Assembly: GCF_051962475.1 (NCBI RefSeq) | Contig: NZ_JBQCCF010000064.1 | Coordinates: 62,001-126,000, forward strand | DNA from: Dyella_A sp051962475 | GTDB taxonomy: Bacteria > Pseudomonadota > Gammaproteobacteria > Xanthomonadales > Rhodanobacteraceae | Length of the DNA: 64,000 bases | Direction: 5' to 3' | Shown: one piece after another, positions 1 through 8,492 of the stretch | Layout of the letters: each line of letters begins with the position of its first letter | Numbering within the stretch: position 1 is the first letter of the stretch | Notes under the pieces: generated by a model | The model's input: the letters and a program-made list of their open reading frames with translations, nothing else | Database searches by the model: none | What the model was told of the DNA's origin: nothing | Translations under genes and position numbers: made by a program

Positions 1-938
1 TTCTTGATCTCGGCGCGCGCGCGCAGCACGTCCATCACGCCGTCGACCACGATGCCGAGCATCTGCTGCACGTCCGGCGACAGGGGCATGGCGCCGGACG
101 GAGCCGCCATCGCTGGCGCCGACGCGGCCGGAGGCGGCGCGGCGGAAAACGGTGCGGCTGCCGGTGGCGCGAAGGCGGGCGCCGGAGCCGGGGCGGGAGC
201 AGGCGACCGCGGCGCGAAATCGCCCACGGTCAGGTCCCAGTTCTCCGGCAGCGCCTGCGCCTGGCGCTGCCCCTCGGTGGTCGGCGGACGGAAGTGGTCT
301 TCCATGCCCGCGCTGTGGTTCCAGCCGGGCGTGGCCGGCGTGGGACCGGCAGGGGCCGGCGCCGACGAGGCGAACGGCGCATCGAGAAAGCTCAGCGGAT
401 CGAGATCGGCGCCCCCCAGCGGCGAGGCGTCGGGTATCAGGCCGCCATCGCGCAGGCCACCGCCCGCCGGCGCCGCGGGCCCGAGGCCCAGATCCAGGAA
501 GTCGTCCAGCGGATCGGCCGCGCGCGGAGGAAACGGCGACGACGAAGGCGGCGGCGAGGTGGCGAAGATGTCTACCGGCGCGGGCGCCGGGGCGGGAGCT
601 GGCGCGACGGGCGCGGCCGCCTGCACGTTCACCGACACCTCGAACGAGTCGATCTGCAGGCGATCGCCGTGCTTGAGCGCGGAGGGCTCGCCCTTCACCA
701 GCGGCACGCCGTTGAGCAGCATGCCGTTGGTGCTGCGGTCCTCGATGAAATAGATGCCGTTGAGGCAGCGGATCATGGCGTGCACGCGTGACACGCCCGA
801 CGAGCTCAGCACCCAGTCGCAATCCTCCGAGCGGCCGATGCTGCCATCACGGCCTTCGAACGCCTTCTGGCTGCGGCTGCCGAATTGCGCGGCATGCGCC
901 CCGGTTACCGCCAGTACCAAGGTGGGTATCGTCGACAC
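1..938 (-). CDS. tagH: T6SS FHA-domain protein, TagH-like (partial, C-terminus beyond left edge)
   Basis: The visible 312 codons open with a forkhead-associated domain (about residues 5-100: phosphothreonine-binding type, with GRSEDCDWVLSS, SGVSRVHA and STNGMLLNG). A long Pro/Ala-rich linker follows and the reading frame runs off the window. FHA proteins of this layout belong to T6SS clusters, where TagH-type proteins take part in phosphorylation-dependent control. A GTG start is chosen because AAAGGGGAG lies six bases before it and no ATG fits. The gene is last of the visible minus-strand T6SS run, about 95 bp after the small gene that follows vgrG. It may be linked to the Ser/Thr kinase at 22-24.8 kb, but that is inference. 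Confidence 0.85.
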   Translation of the reverse strand, partial: MSTIPTLVLAVTGAHAAQFGSRSQKAFEGRDGSIGRSEDCDWVLSSSGVSRVHAMIRCLNGIYFIEDRSTNGMLLNGVPLVKGEPSALKHGDRLQIDSFEVSVNVQAAAPVAPAPAPAPAPVDIFATSPPPSSSPFPPRAADPLDDFLDLGLGPAAPAGGGLRDGGLIPDASPLGGADLDPLSFLDAPFASSAPAPAGPTPATPGWNHSAGMEDHFRPPTTEGQRQAQALPENWDLTVGDFAPRSPAPAPAPAPAFAPPAAAPFSAAPPPAASAPAMAAPSGAMPLSPDVQQMLGIVVDGVMDVLRARAEIK

Positions 939-1032
939 GCTCAGCTCCCCTTTGCTGCTTGGGCCCGGCACGCCGGCGTCTGCGCGCCGTGTCGTGCCGC
1001 GGCCTGGTGATGACGCGGGTCGGCCAGCGCGC

Positions 1033-1572
1033 TCATGGCTCGCTTCCGCCGGCCTGCAGCAGGCTCATCGCCCGCTCGATGTAGCTGGTGCGGCGCGCCT
1101 CGAACTGCGTGGCATCGAGCGCGGCCATCAGGTTGATCGCGGCCACCGTGGCGCGCGCGGTGAGGTGTTCGGCCGGCGGCACCGGCGTTTCCTGCGCTGC
1201 CGGCGCCAGGCTGCCGCCCGACCAGCCTGCCGCCGCGGCGATCCACGCACCCAGCGCCTTGTAGCCGCCGGCGTGGGCGAACTCGAACGCGGCGCGCCGG
1301 TTGCTCTCGCTGGGATCGCGCACCCACTGTTCGGCCAGCGAGGCACCGATGCGATCCTCCTGCGACAGCGGCTGGTCGCGCGCGCACTGGCACAGCCAGG
1401 CCACCGCGTAGCGCTTGGGCATCAGCCGCGCGAGCAGCTTCAGTGCGTCCTGTGCCTGGCCGGCGGCAAGCAGCTCCTGCACCGCGGTCTGCGGCGACAT
1501 GTCCGCACGCAGCCGGGCACTGGCGTCCGGGGTGAGTTCCATCTGGACCGAGGCGTGGATGACTGCCGACAT
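1033..1572 (-). CDS. Small T6SS-linked protein of unknown function, next to vgrG
   Basis: 179 residues, soluble, Ala-rich, with no signal peptide or membrane segment. The central part has a Cys/Trp-containing helix (AVAWLCQCARDQPLSQEDR) and a GGYKALGAWIAAAAGW stretch. It starts 14 bp after the vgrG stop and precedes the FHA gene, so it is probably co-transcribed with both. The sequence recalls a small family often annotated only as a DUF (possibly DUF6931) in T6SS clusters. I recall that name from memory and could not check it. A role as adaptor or chaperone for the VgrG tip is possible from position only. Confidence 0.75.
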   Translation of the reverse strand: MSAVIHASVQMELTPDASARLRADMSPQTAVQELLAAGQAQDALKLLARLMPKRYAVAWLCQCARDQPLSQEDRIGASLAEQWVRDPSESNRRAAFEFAHAGGYKALGAWIAAAAGWSGGSLAPAAQETPVPPAEHLTARATVAAINLMAALDATQFEARRTSYIERAMSLLQAGGSEP

Positions 1573-1586
1573 GCCTGATTCCCCCG

Positions 1587-3671
1587 TCAGCCGATCATGA
1601 TGATGCCGCCGGAGACCTGGGTCATGGCGTCACCCTTGACCGAAGTCATGGTGCCCTTGACCGTGGTCATGGCGGTGCCGGCCACTTCGAGCATGCCGTC
1701 CGAGTGGGCCTTGAGACTGGCGCCGGCGCCCAGGTCCATGGTGGCGCCGGCCTTGATGCCGACCTCCACCTGCCCCTCGATCTTCACGCCGATGTCGCCG
1801 GTGATCTTGATGTTGAGGCCCTTGATCTCGATGTCGCCCGAGCTCTTCATCACGATGCTCGACGCGCCGGTGACCAGCTCGATCTCGGTACCTGCACTGA
1901 GCTTGAACTTCTGCCCGATGCTGGTGGTGCCGTTCATCGTGACGTCGAGCGTGTCGCCGTTCTGCACGGTGACCTTGCGGTCGTGCTTGATCGTCTCGGT
2001 CTGGTCGTTGTTGACGGTGAGCGTCTGGTTGTTCTCCACCGTGGTGGTCTGGTCGTGCTTCACGGTGAGCGTCTGGTCGTTCTTGATCGTGCTGGTCTCG
2101 TCGTGGTCGATGGTGACCGTGTGGTCGTTTTCGACCTCCTCGACCATGTCCTTCTGCGCGTGGATGAAGAACTGCTCGGAGCCCTTCTTGTCCTCGAAGC
2201 GCAGCTCGTTGGCGTCCTCGGCCGTGCCGAGCAGGCTGCGGCTCTTGATGCCGCTCTGGGTCTTGTTGTCCGGCAGCGCGTACGGCGGCATGTTGTCGGC
2301 GTTGTAGACGCTGCCGATGATCAGCGGGCGGTCCGGATCGCCTTCCAGGAAGCTCACCACCACCTCCTGCCCCACGCGCGGGATGCTCACCGCGCCCCAG
2401 TTCTTGCCGGCCCACGATGACGCCACGCGCACCGGGCAGGAGCTCTGCGCCTTGTCCTTGTCCGGCTTGTTCCAGTGGAACGTCACCTGCACGCGGCCGT
2501 ACTTGTCCACCGCGATCTCTTCGTCGGTGTCGCTGCCGCACACCACCGCGGTCTGCAACCCCACCACGCGGGTCTTGGCCACGCTGGGCAGGTTGCGGAA
2601 CGGCGTCTTGGAGGTGATCGCCTCGAAGCGGCACTGGAACGGCTCGTCGCCCTGCTCCGCGCCGGCGTGGTAGCCGGGGTCGGACAGATCGATGGTGGTG
2701 GCGGTGACCAGGTATTCCTGGTTGAGGTCGGCGAGCGGGAAGTCCTTCAGCGTGAACAGGCCGCCGGCGGCCATGCCACAGGCGTTGGTCTGCCCGTCGA
2801 ACGCGCGGTGCCGCACGTTGAGCGCTTCCACTCGCACCTGGGCGTAGTGGCGGCCGTCGTCGGCGGTCGCGTGCATGCCCGGATAGTCGAACACGTCCAG
2901 GCCGGACACGCCGTGGAAGCTGCTGCCGTCGTCGATGTTCTCGGTGCCCAGCAGCGAGGTCTTCGGGGTGAGCGGGTCGTAGTCGGTAAGCTGGTACTTC
3001 AGCGCGTGCACGCTCTCGGCTGCGCCCCACGAAAACACCGACGCCGCCTCGCGCTTGCCGTACTCCATCGGCGGGCAGTACGGGATCTGCGTAAAGCCGC
3101 TGATCGCCGCGTGCGCACCCAGCGCATCGGCCAGCACCATGGTGTGCGTGCTGGCGGTGTGGGTGAAGTAGTAGTAGATGCCCTCCTGTTCCATCAGGCG
3201 GGTGATGAAGTCGAACGTGCTCTCGCGGTACTGCACGCAGTAGTCGCGCGCGGCGTAATCGCCACTGAGGCTGAGCTTGACGTCGGCGTAGCCGATCTCT
3301 CCCAGCAGATCCTTGACGATGGTCGGCACGCTCTTGGCGGTGTAGATGCGGCAGTCCACCTTGCGCGTAAGCAGCCACGGCTTGGGTACCAGCTGCACGC
3401 GGTAGCGCGTGTAGCGCACCTTGCTGATCGTCTCGAAGCCGGTCTGCGCCGCCTCGCAGACGATGCCGTGGAAATGGCGCTGGTAGCCGTCGTCGGTCTT
3501 CAGCGTCACCACCATCGGCGTGCCGAGCAACTTGCGCAGCTTCACCGTGGGGTTTTCGCTCAGCAGCTCCACCTCGTAGGAGAACAGCCGCCCGAGCTGC
3601 TCGCTGGCGCGCATCCGCACGAACAGCAGGGAGTTGTCGATATCACTGTGTACGGTGATTGCGTGGGCCAT
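1587..3671 (-). CDS. vgrG: Type VI secretion tip protein VgrG
   Basis: 694 residues, the usual length of an unfused VgrG. The N-terminal half is the gp27-like base (about 1-370), followed by a gp5-like OB fold (with RVASSWAGKNWGAVSIPRVG and EGDPDRPLIIGSVYNADN). The C-terminal half is a beta-prism of short repeats, many built on xDQTxTV units (about 540-610), ending in GGIIMIG with no effector domain. VgrG trimers form the puncturing tip on Hcp tubes. ATG at 3671 is chosen over upstream in-frame starts because those overlap the preceding methyltransferase gene and GGAG lies just before this ATG. With PAAR encoded nearby, separate cargo effectors are expected. Confidence 0.96.
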   Translation of the reverse strand: MAHAITVHSDIDNSLLFVRMRASEQLGRLFSYEVELLSENPTVKLRKLLGTPMVVTLKTDDGYQRHFHGIVCEAAQTGFETISKVRYTRYRVQLVPKPWLLTRKVDCRIYTAKSVPTIVKDLLGEIGYADVKLSLSGDYAARDYCVQYRESTFDFITRLMEQEGIYYYFTHTASTHTMVLADALGAHAAISGFTQIPYCPPMEYGKREAASVFSWGAAESVHALKYQLTDYDPLTPKTSLLGTENIDDGSSFHGVSGLDVFDYPGMHATADDGRHYAQVRVEALNVRHRAFDGQTNACGMAAGGLFTLKDFPLADLNQEYLVTATTIDLSDPGYHAGAEQGDEPFQCRFEAITSKTPFRNLPSVAKTRVVGLQTAVVCGSDTDEEIAVDKYGRVQVTFHWNKPDKDKAQSSCPVRVASSWAGKNWGAVSIPRVGQEVVVSFLEGDPDRPLIIGSVYNADNMPPYALPDNKTQSGIKSRSLLGTAEDANELRFEDKKGSEQFFIHAQKDMVEEVENDHTVTIDHDETSTIKNDQTLTVKHDQTTTVENNQTLTVNNDQTETIKHDRKVTVQNGDTLDVTMNGTTSIGQKFKLSAGTEIELVTGASSIVMKSSGDIEIKGLNIKITGDIGVKIEGQVEVGIKAGATMDLGAGASLKAHSDGMLEVAGTAMTTVKGTMTSVKGDAMTQVSGGIIMIG

Positions 3672-3696
3672 CGGTGATGTCTCCAGGGCAGCCGGC

Positions 3697-5079
3697 TCAG
3701 CCGCCGGCCGTCGTCGAAATGCAGCGCGCGCGCACCACCCAGCCCAGCACCGGCTTGCCCGCTTCGCGGCGCAGGGTGTCGGGGCGGATCGTGATCTGGT
3801 CAAAGCCGCTGGCTTGCAGCACGCGCTCCACGTAGGCGTGCGAGTGGCGATAGCGCCCGCTGGAAGTGAGCTCGGCCAGCTCGCCCTCTCCTTCGATCGC
3901 CTCCAGCGTGAAGCCCACCCAGCCACCCGGCCGCAGCGCGCCGGCGGCGGCGCTAAGCACCGGCCCCAGCTCGCCGAAATACACCAGGGTGTCGGCCGAG
4001 ATCACCAGGTCGAACGCGTCGCGGCGGGCGCCCAGCCAGGCGGTCAGCTCGGCCACCTCGAGCGCGTCGTAGCCGCCGCGGGCACGCGCCTTGTCCACCA
4101 TGCCGCCGGACAGATCCACGCCGACCAGCTGGCGCGCGCGTTCGCGCACCAGCGGCGCGCACAGGCCGGTGCCGCAGCCGGCGTCGAGCACGTCCAGCGA
4201 GGCGGGCGCGGACGGCAGTACCTCGTCCAGAAAGCCCATGAGCACTTCCGGCGCGCGGTAGCCGAGATTGTTGAGCAGCTGCTCGTCGAAGCTGTCGGCG
4301 AAGCCGTCAAACACGTCACGCACGTAATCGTCGGCGGCCCGCGGCGGCGCTTCGGCCGCACCGCAGGACGCGAGCATGTGGCGCGGCACCGGGTTGTCGG
4401 GCTCGCGCGCCAGCCAGTCGCGGTAGACCTCGGCGGCTGCCTCGTGGCGACCGAGCATGTACAGCGCGATGCCCACGCCCTCCAGCGCGCGCACGTTGCG
4501 GTCGTCGCAGCGGAACGCCTCGCGGAAGCATTCGGCCGACTGCTCCAGGTGCTCCTCGTTCTGCGCGTGGTTACGCAGGAAAAGGCCCAGCCGGTAGTGC
4601 CCGTGGGCATAACCAGGCGCCTGCTGCAGCAGCCTGGTATAGGCCTCGAACGCATCGTCCAGCCGCTCCTGCGCCTCCAGCACCACGGCCAGGTTGCTCA
4701 ACGCCTGGTAGTGGCCGGGGCCGCACTCCAGCGCGCGGCGGTAGCAGGCCTCGGCATCGGCCAGCCGCCCGCACTCCTTGTGCACGTTGCCCAGATTGTT
4801 GTGCGCATCGGGATGACGCGGGGTGATCTTCAGCGCCGAGCCGATCAGCACCAGCGCCTCGTCGCTGCGACCGCGCTGATGGCTGAGCACCCCCAGGAAG
4901 TGCAGCGCATCGGGCTGCGCCACCTGCATGTCCAGCACCTCGCCATACAGGCGCTCGGCGTCGCCGAGATTTCCCGCCTGGTGCGCCTGGATCGCGCGCT
5001 GCAGCACCGGCGCATACGCCTTGGGCGCAGCCTTGGCGGCCTTGCGCGAGCGACGGAACGGGCGAGTGGCGGCGTTCAT
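3697..5079 (-). CDS. TPR-repeat / class I SAM-dependent methyltransferase fusion, between PAAR and vgrG
   Basis: 460 residues. Residues 20-235 are about six tetratricopeptide repeats (for example AHNNLGNVHKECGRLADAEA). Residues 250-455 are a Rossmann methyltransferase domain with SAM motif I LDAGCGTG at 298-305, an acidic VGVDLSGGMVDKA strand end and a later RPGGWVGFTLEA motif. The N-terminus (1-22) is strongly basic. ATG at 5079 has AGGAAGG six bases upstream. The gene begins 11 bp after the PAAR stop and ends 25 bp before vgrG, so it is embedded in the tip operon. The target of methylation is unknown. Modifying a tip protein or an effector is a guess from location. Confidence 0.85.
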   Translation of the reverse strand: MNAATRPFRRSRKAAKAAPKAYAPVLQRAIQAHQAGNLGDAERLYGEVLDMQVAQPDALHFLGVLSHQRGRSDEALVLIGSALKITPRHPDAHNNLGNVHKECGRLADAEACYRRALECGPGHYQALSNLAVVLEAQERLDDAFEAYTRLLQQAPGYAHGHYRLGLFLRNHAQNEEHLEQSAECFREAFRCDDRNVRALEGVGIALYMLGRHEAAAEVYRDWLAREPDNPVPRHMLASCGAAEAPPRAADDYVRDVFDGFADSFDEQLLNNLGYRAPEVLMGFLDEVLPSAPASLDVLDAGCGTGLCAPLVRERARQLVGVDLSGGMVDKARARGGYDALEVAELTAWLGARRDAFDLVISADTLVYFGELGPVLSAAAGALRPGGWVGFTLEAIEGEGELAELTSSGRYRHSHAYVERVLQASGFDQITIRPDTLRREAGKPVLGWVVRARCISTTAGG

Positions 5080-5090
5080 GCAAGCCTTCC

Positions 5091-5378
5091 TCAACTGATC
5101 AACACGGTGAAACAACCGAGCACGATGGTGCCGCCGTGCGCGCAGCTATCGCCCATCCGCGCTGCCGGCTGGCCACCGATCAGCACTTTGGGCGAGCCCA
5201 TCACGATGTTGTCCGGCGGGCCGACGCATGTAGCCATGTCGCCCATGCGGGCGGCCGGCAGGCCACCGATCAGCACCGTGGGCCGGCCGGGGGCGGTGAT
5301 CGGGCCGCCCACGTGCGGCACCACGCCGGTGATCATCGGGCAAACGTGCATGTCGGTGAGGCGGGCGGCCGGCGGCAT
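5091..5378 (-). CDS. PAAR-domain spike protein
   Basis: 95 residues with three copies of the P-A-A-R signature (PAARLTDMHVCP at the N-terminus and two PAARMGD copies), plus Gly- and Pro-rich turns typical of the conical beta-helix spike. His and Cys residues suited to the tip metal site are present (H11, C13, C51, C79, H81). PAAR proteins cap VgrG and sharpen the T6SS puncturing device. No N- or C-terminal extension is present, so it is a stand-alone spike. An in-frame TGA directly before the ATG fixes the start. It lies just upstream of the TPR-methyltransferase and vgrG. Confidence 0.95.
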   Translation of the reverse strand: MPPAARLTDMHVCPMITGVVPHVGGPITAPGRPTVLIGGLPAARMGDMATCVGPPDNIVMGSPKVLIGGQPAARMGDSCAHGGTIVLGCFTVLIS

Positions 5379-5381
5379 GGC

Positions 5382-5444
5382 TCAGTACCCCGCCCGCGCG
5401 CCAGCAGGCGCGGCAAGTGCGTACGAACGGCATCGCTGGAACAT
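5382..5444 (-). CDS. Possible 20-codon upstream ORF coupled to PAAR
   Basis: A short ORF (starts MFQRCRSYALAAPAG) has a strong AGGGGAG eight bases before its ATG. Its TGA ends 3 bases before the PAAR ATG, which itself has only a weak ribosome site. The ORF may serve to bring ribosomes to PAAR by coupling. The peptide has no recognisable feature and may have no function of its own. The rest of the 282-bp gap up to 5660 holds nothing I can identify. Confidence 0.3.
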   Translation of the reverse strand: MFQRCRSYALAAPAGARAGY

Positions 5445-5660
5445 CCGGCATCTCCCCTGGTTTCGCGCGGCCAGCCCGGTTCCGCCAGGCGGACCGACAT
5501 GGCACTCCATCGTTAGGTGCGTAAAAGGGCGGCGGATTTGATCATCAGGCCTGCTCACCGCCCGCCAGGGCGCTACCGCGCGGCGCGAAGCGAAACCGGC
5601 GCAGCCGGGCCGCCGCGCAGCCTCGGGCCACGGGAACGGCGCGCCGCGCCCCTCCTGCGC

Positions 5661-6098
5661 TCAGAAATTCACGCAATGACCGGCTTCGACATGCAGATCG
5701 TTCTCGATGCCGGCGAGAATCTGCGCGTCGTTGGGCGAGAGGTTCGCGTAGACCTCGTCGCCCTGCACGCCCTGGCGGATCAAACGCGACACCGCATCGA
5801 CGCCCTGCGGCGACATGCCGGTGCTGGCGAGGAAGGCGTCCACCTGCTCCTGCTGGCGCTTCAGGTCACTGTGCTTCCAGCGCCCGACCTTGATGCTGTC
5901 GGCAATGTTTTTGCCCAGACCGATCGGCGACCCCTTGTACAGCGCGTACAGGCCCATGACGGCGAGGATCTTGGTCTTGCTCACACGGCTGTCGGCCGCC
6001 TTGAACTGGCGGCCCAGGTTCTTCTGCTGGCTGATGCTCTCGCGCGCCCCGAAAAAGTGCCGAAGCCCCGCTCCAGTTGCTTTGGCCAATCGCTTCAT
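5661..6098 (-). CDS. Unknown T6SS accessory-block protein
   Basis: 145 residues, not recognised. The N-terminus is basic (KRLAKATGAGLRHFFGARES). A moderately hydrophobic segment at about 42-63 (KTKILAVMGLYALYKGSPIG) may contact membrane. The C-terminal 70 residues are predicted helical (SDLKRQQEQVDAFLAST ... GVDAVSRLIRQGVQGDEVYANLS). ATG at 6098 has GCGAGG upstream; an earlier start would add an Arg-rich tail that looks like noise. It lies 138 bp after a 337-residue unknown gene, and the pair could be an effector with its immunity partner, but nothing in the sequence proves this. Confidence 0.65.
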   Translation of the reverse strand: MKRLAKATGAGLRHFFGARESISQQKNLGRQFKAADSRVSKTKILAVMGLYALYKGSPIGLGKNIADSIKVGRWKHSDLKRQQEQVDAFLASTGMSPQGVDAVSRLIRQGVQGDEVYANLSPNDAQILAGIENDLHVEAGHCVNF

Positions 6099-6236
6099 GG
6101 TCACTTGCCTCGCTACTTGCTCAGGTGATCGGGCGGTACGCGGACCGGATGGTGTCTTCCTCGCCAAACGATCGCGCCGCCGGCGAAGCCCGCTCCGGAC
6201 TGGCATGGCTAGGCAGCGCACGGATCGATCCGCCCG

Positions 6237-7250
6237 TCAGGAAAGATGCAGCTGCTTGAGCGCCTTGCTCTTGACGCTGGCGAAGAAGCCCTTCTTCACG
6301 TGCGTGCCCTTGTCCGAGGCCAGCCCTTCCAACTGCAGGCGCGAGGAGGCGATGTTCTTCGTGGCGATCTTGATCAGCGGGTCCATCTGCTTTTTCTTCA
6401 TCGCCTCCACCCGATCCATCCAGCCCGGCAGGCCAATGTCGGCCACGAACATGTTGGCCACGGCCGAGGTGTCGGCGCAGGTGATCAGGTAGCAGCCCAG
6501 GATCGGGCTTTCGTTGAACACCGTCAGATCGAGTGCGTTGGGCTGCGCCAGGCGCTTGTTGCCGGCGCGCATGTCCTTGATGTCCAAGCCCAGGCTGACC
6601 AGGGTCAGGCCCAGGCTGGCCATCGCGTTGGCCACGCCGATACCGGCGGTGGTGGCGGTGCCGAAATCGGCGAACAGGCCGCCGATCTTGGCGCCCGTGG
6701 CCACGCTTTGCTGGGCCAACTTCACCGAGTGCTGGGCCAGGTCGCGCTTGATGATCACCTGGATGGCTTCGGCCGCCGCATACGGATCGCCCATGCGGAA
6801 ACCCTGCTTGTAGCCGTCGCTCTTGTAGAGGTTGTAGCCGTCCTGCGCCACGGCCTTGCCGGCCTTGGCCAGCTTCACCGCGCTGGTGACCACGCCGAGG
6901 ATCGGCGTCACCTCGGCCACGAGCTCCTTGAACACCTCGCCGCCGATCGCCTCGATCACGTCCTGGATGTTGTGGACGTCGGCGCACTCCACCATGAAGC
7001 CCTCGAACGCCTCGCGCATGCCCGGCAGGCTGACCGCCTTGCTGGCAGTGCTGCCGCCCTTGGCCAGCTTGCTGACCGATGACTTCATCGACTTCACGTT
7101 CGAGGCGAACGACTTGGCCGTCGACAACTTGCTCGACGTGCCGAAGACCAGCTTCGTCCCGCCGAACATGTTCACCACCAGCTGGCGGCGCGCCTTGGCC
7201 AGCTCGCCCAGGGCCATGAATTCTTCGCGGCTTAGCGGCTTACCGGGCAT
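6237..7250 (-). CDS. Unknown protein with hydrophobic centre in the T6SS accessory block, candidate effector
   Basis: 337 residues, not recognised. It has an Lys/Ser-rich N-terminal region (35-70), a central stretch of alternating small and hydrophobic residues (about 125-225, including TTAGIGVANAMASLGLTLVS) that could form one or two membrane-inserting helices, and a basic C-terminus. ATG at 7250 is preceded by CCGGAG; an ATG seven codons earlier lacks a ribosome site. It lies between a deaminase-fold gene and a small unknown gene, all in the same direction. A pore-forming or membrane-acting effector would fit the hydrophobic centre, but I have no family match. Confidence 0.65.
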   Translation of the reverse strand: MPGKPLSREEFMALGELAKARRQLVVNMFGGTKLVFGTSSKLSTAKSFASNVKSMKSSVSKLAKGGSTASKAVSLPGMREAFEGFMVECADVHNIQDVIEAIGGEVFKELVAEVTPILGVVTSAVKLAKAGKAVAQDGYNLYKSDGYKQGFRMGDPYAAAEAIQVIIKRDLAQHSVKLAQQSVATGAKIGGLFADFGTATTAGIGVANAMASLGLTLVSLGLDIKDMRAGNKRLAQPNALDLTVFNESPILGCYLITCADTSAVANMFVADIGLPGWMDRVEAMKKKQMDPLIKIATKNIASSRLQLEGLASDKGTHVKKGFFASVKSKALKQLHLS

Positions 7251-7326
7251 GACGATGCTCCGGCCACCCATACACGAACAGCACCGCGTTGCCCGCGTGC
7301 CGTGCAGACATGCTCTCGATGTTCAT
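7240..7326 (-). CDS. Possible 28-codon upstream ORF overlapping the next gene
   Basis: Short ORF starting MNIESMSARHAGNAVLF with GAGGGGTGGG before its ATG. It overlaps the start of the 337-residue gene by 11 bases, so it could couple their translation. The remaining 271 bp up to 7597 show no convincing gene, RNA or repeat. Confidence 0.25.
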   Translation of the reverse strand: MNIESMSARHAGNAVLFVYGWPEHRHAR

Positions 7327-7597
7327 CCCACCCCTCATCCGCCCTGAGCGTCGTCGACGCATTACCCCGGATCGCGGCGCGAGGAAACCCCGCGCCGTGG
7401 ATCCCGATCTATGCCATCCAGGCGCATGCTTCCCCGCAGGGCAGCGATGTGGTCCTCTCAAGGGAGAGTGCGCAAATCAGGCGGAAATCCTGTCAGCGCC
7501 TTTCCCCGATTGCGGCGAAGCCCGGTAGCGGCAAGAGAACGCATGTGGTGCGAACGCGCCGGCCAGAGATCGACCGTTGCTGCCGCCCAACCGGCAT

Positions 7598-8347
7598 TCA
7601 CACGGTGATCGGCGACGAGAAAGAGCTGCCGCCGCCACCTCCCACGCCGTCGTCCGGGTCCTCGTCCTTCCGCCAGTGCTTGACCGGCGGCTTGCATGTC
7701 GCCGGCAAGAGGCTCCAGGGATCGACCCAGTGCGAACTGGCCTCCGCGGTCACCCAGCTTTCCGAAAACCGAATGCCGAGATAAGTCAGTACCGCTCGAC
7801 ACAGAGGACAGATCGGTTTGCTGACGCCGATGCGCTCGATCTCGCGCCCCGGGTGTTTACCGCGCAACAGATAATGCAGCACGGCATACATCTCTGCGTG
7901 CAGATGCGAGCCCCCGCCGGGCTTGAACGTGAGATCGTGATCGGCGTAGTGACGGGTGCCGTACTCCTCCATCGCGTTCATGAAGCGCTGCGCGAATACG
8001 ACATGACGTCCATTGCTTTTGCGCACCACTGCGGTAACGCACTGGTCACCCCGGCCTTGCCAGTTGTAGGCGTTATGAACGTTGTAGGCCACGTCATCGA
8101 GGGACGACCGGTTTGAGCTGGTGGTGGGCGCCGCCCCCAGCAGCGCCGCGCTGGCGCGGGCGACGATCTGGCGTCGATGCTCTGCCTCGCGCTCGCGTTG
8201 CGCGAGCTCCTGTCGTCGACGCTCTTCACGCAGTTCCTGGGCGTCACTGGGTGTGAGACGAACCCGCCCCCGCCGGCGGGAGCAGTCGCGCGCATGGCCG
8301 ATCCCGTCGGCAGTCAGGTTTTCGCGGCACTCTGGACACCTCGCCAT
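7598..8347 (-). CDS. Deaminase-fold protein (HAE...CPLC) with zinc-ribbon-like N-terminus, candidate T6SS effector
   Basis: 249 residues. An N-terminal Cys/His cluster (C4, C7, H18, C22) suggests a small zinc knuckle. A charged coiled-coil stretch (about 33-62) is followed by a C-terminal domain with HAE at 150-152 and C180-P-L-C183. H/C-A-E plus C-x2-C is the zinc site of the cytidine/nucleotide deaminase superfamily, with the Glu as proton carrier. Several bacterial toxin deaminases share this layout. ATG at 8347 has an excellent AAAGGAG; the longer in-frame extension upstream is rejected. The C-terminal tail is Asp/Gly-rich. The substrate (nucleic acid, nucleotide or protein) cannot be read from sequence. 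Its place between clpV and vgrG supports an effector role. Confidence 0.78.
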   Translation of the reverse strand: MARCPECRENLTADGIGHARDCSRRRGRVRLTPSDAQELREERRRQELAQREREAEHRRQIVARASAALLGAAPTTSSNRSSLDDVAYNVHNAYNWQGRGDQCVTAVVRKSNGRHVVFAQRFMNAMEEYGTRHYADHDLTFKPGGGSHLHAEMYAVLHYLLRGKHPGREIERIGVSKPICPLCRAVLTYLGIRFSESWVTAEASSHWVDPWSLLPATCKPPVKHWRKDEDPDDGVGGGGGSSFSSPITV

Positions 8348-8492
8348 CGGATATCTCCTTTGAAAGCATTGGACTTCATCGCTCCGATCAGCGCTCGATC
8401 CCGACAGGGTTTCCCGGTGGCGGCAACGCGAGCACCAAGGAGCTGGTCCCCGGCGACACGTTGCTCGATTCCCACAGAGAATCGGCAGCGGC

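Noticed and set aside
1597..3677. Long open frames on the plus strand opposite vgrG
   Set aside because: Typical antisense shadows of a GC-rich gene with strong codon bias; no ribosome sites or family features.
3672..3926. 85-residue N-terminal extension of VgrG
   Set aside because: It is Arg/Ala/Ser-rich noise overlapping the upstream methyltransferase gene; the ATG at 3671 has its own ribosome site and begins the conserved VgrG sequence.
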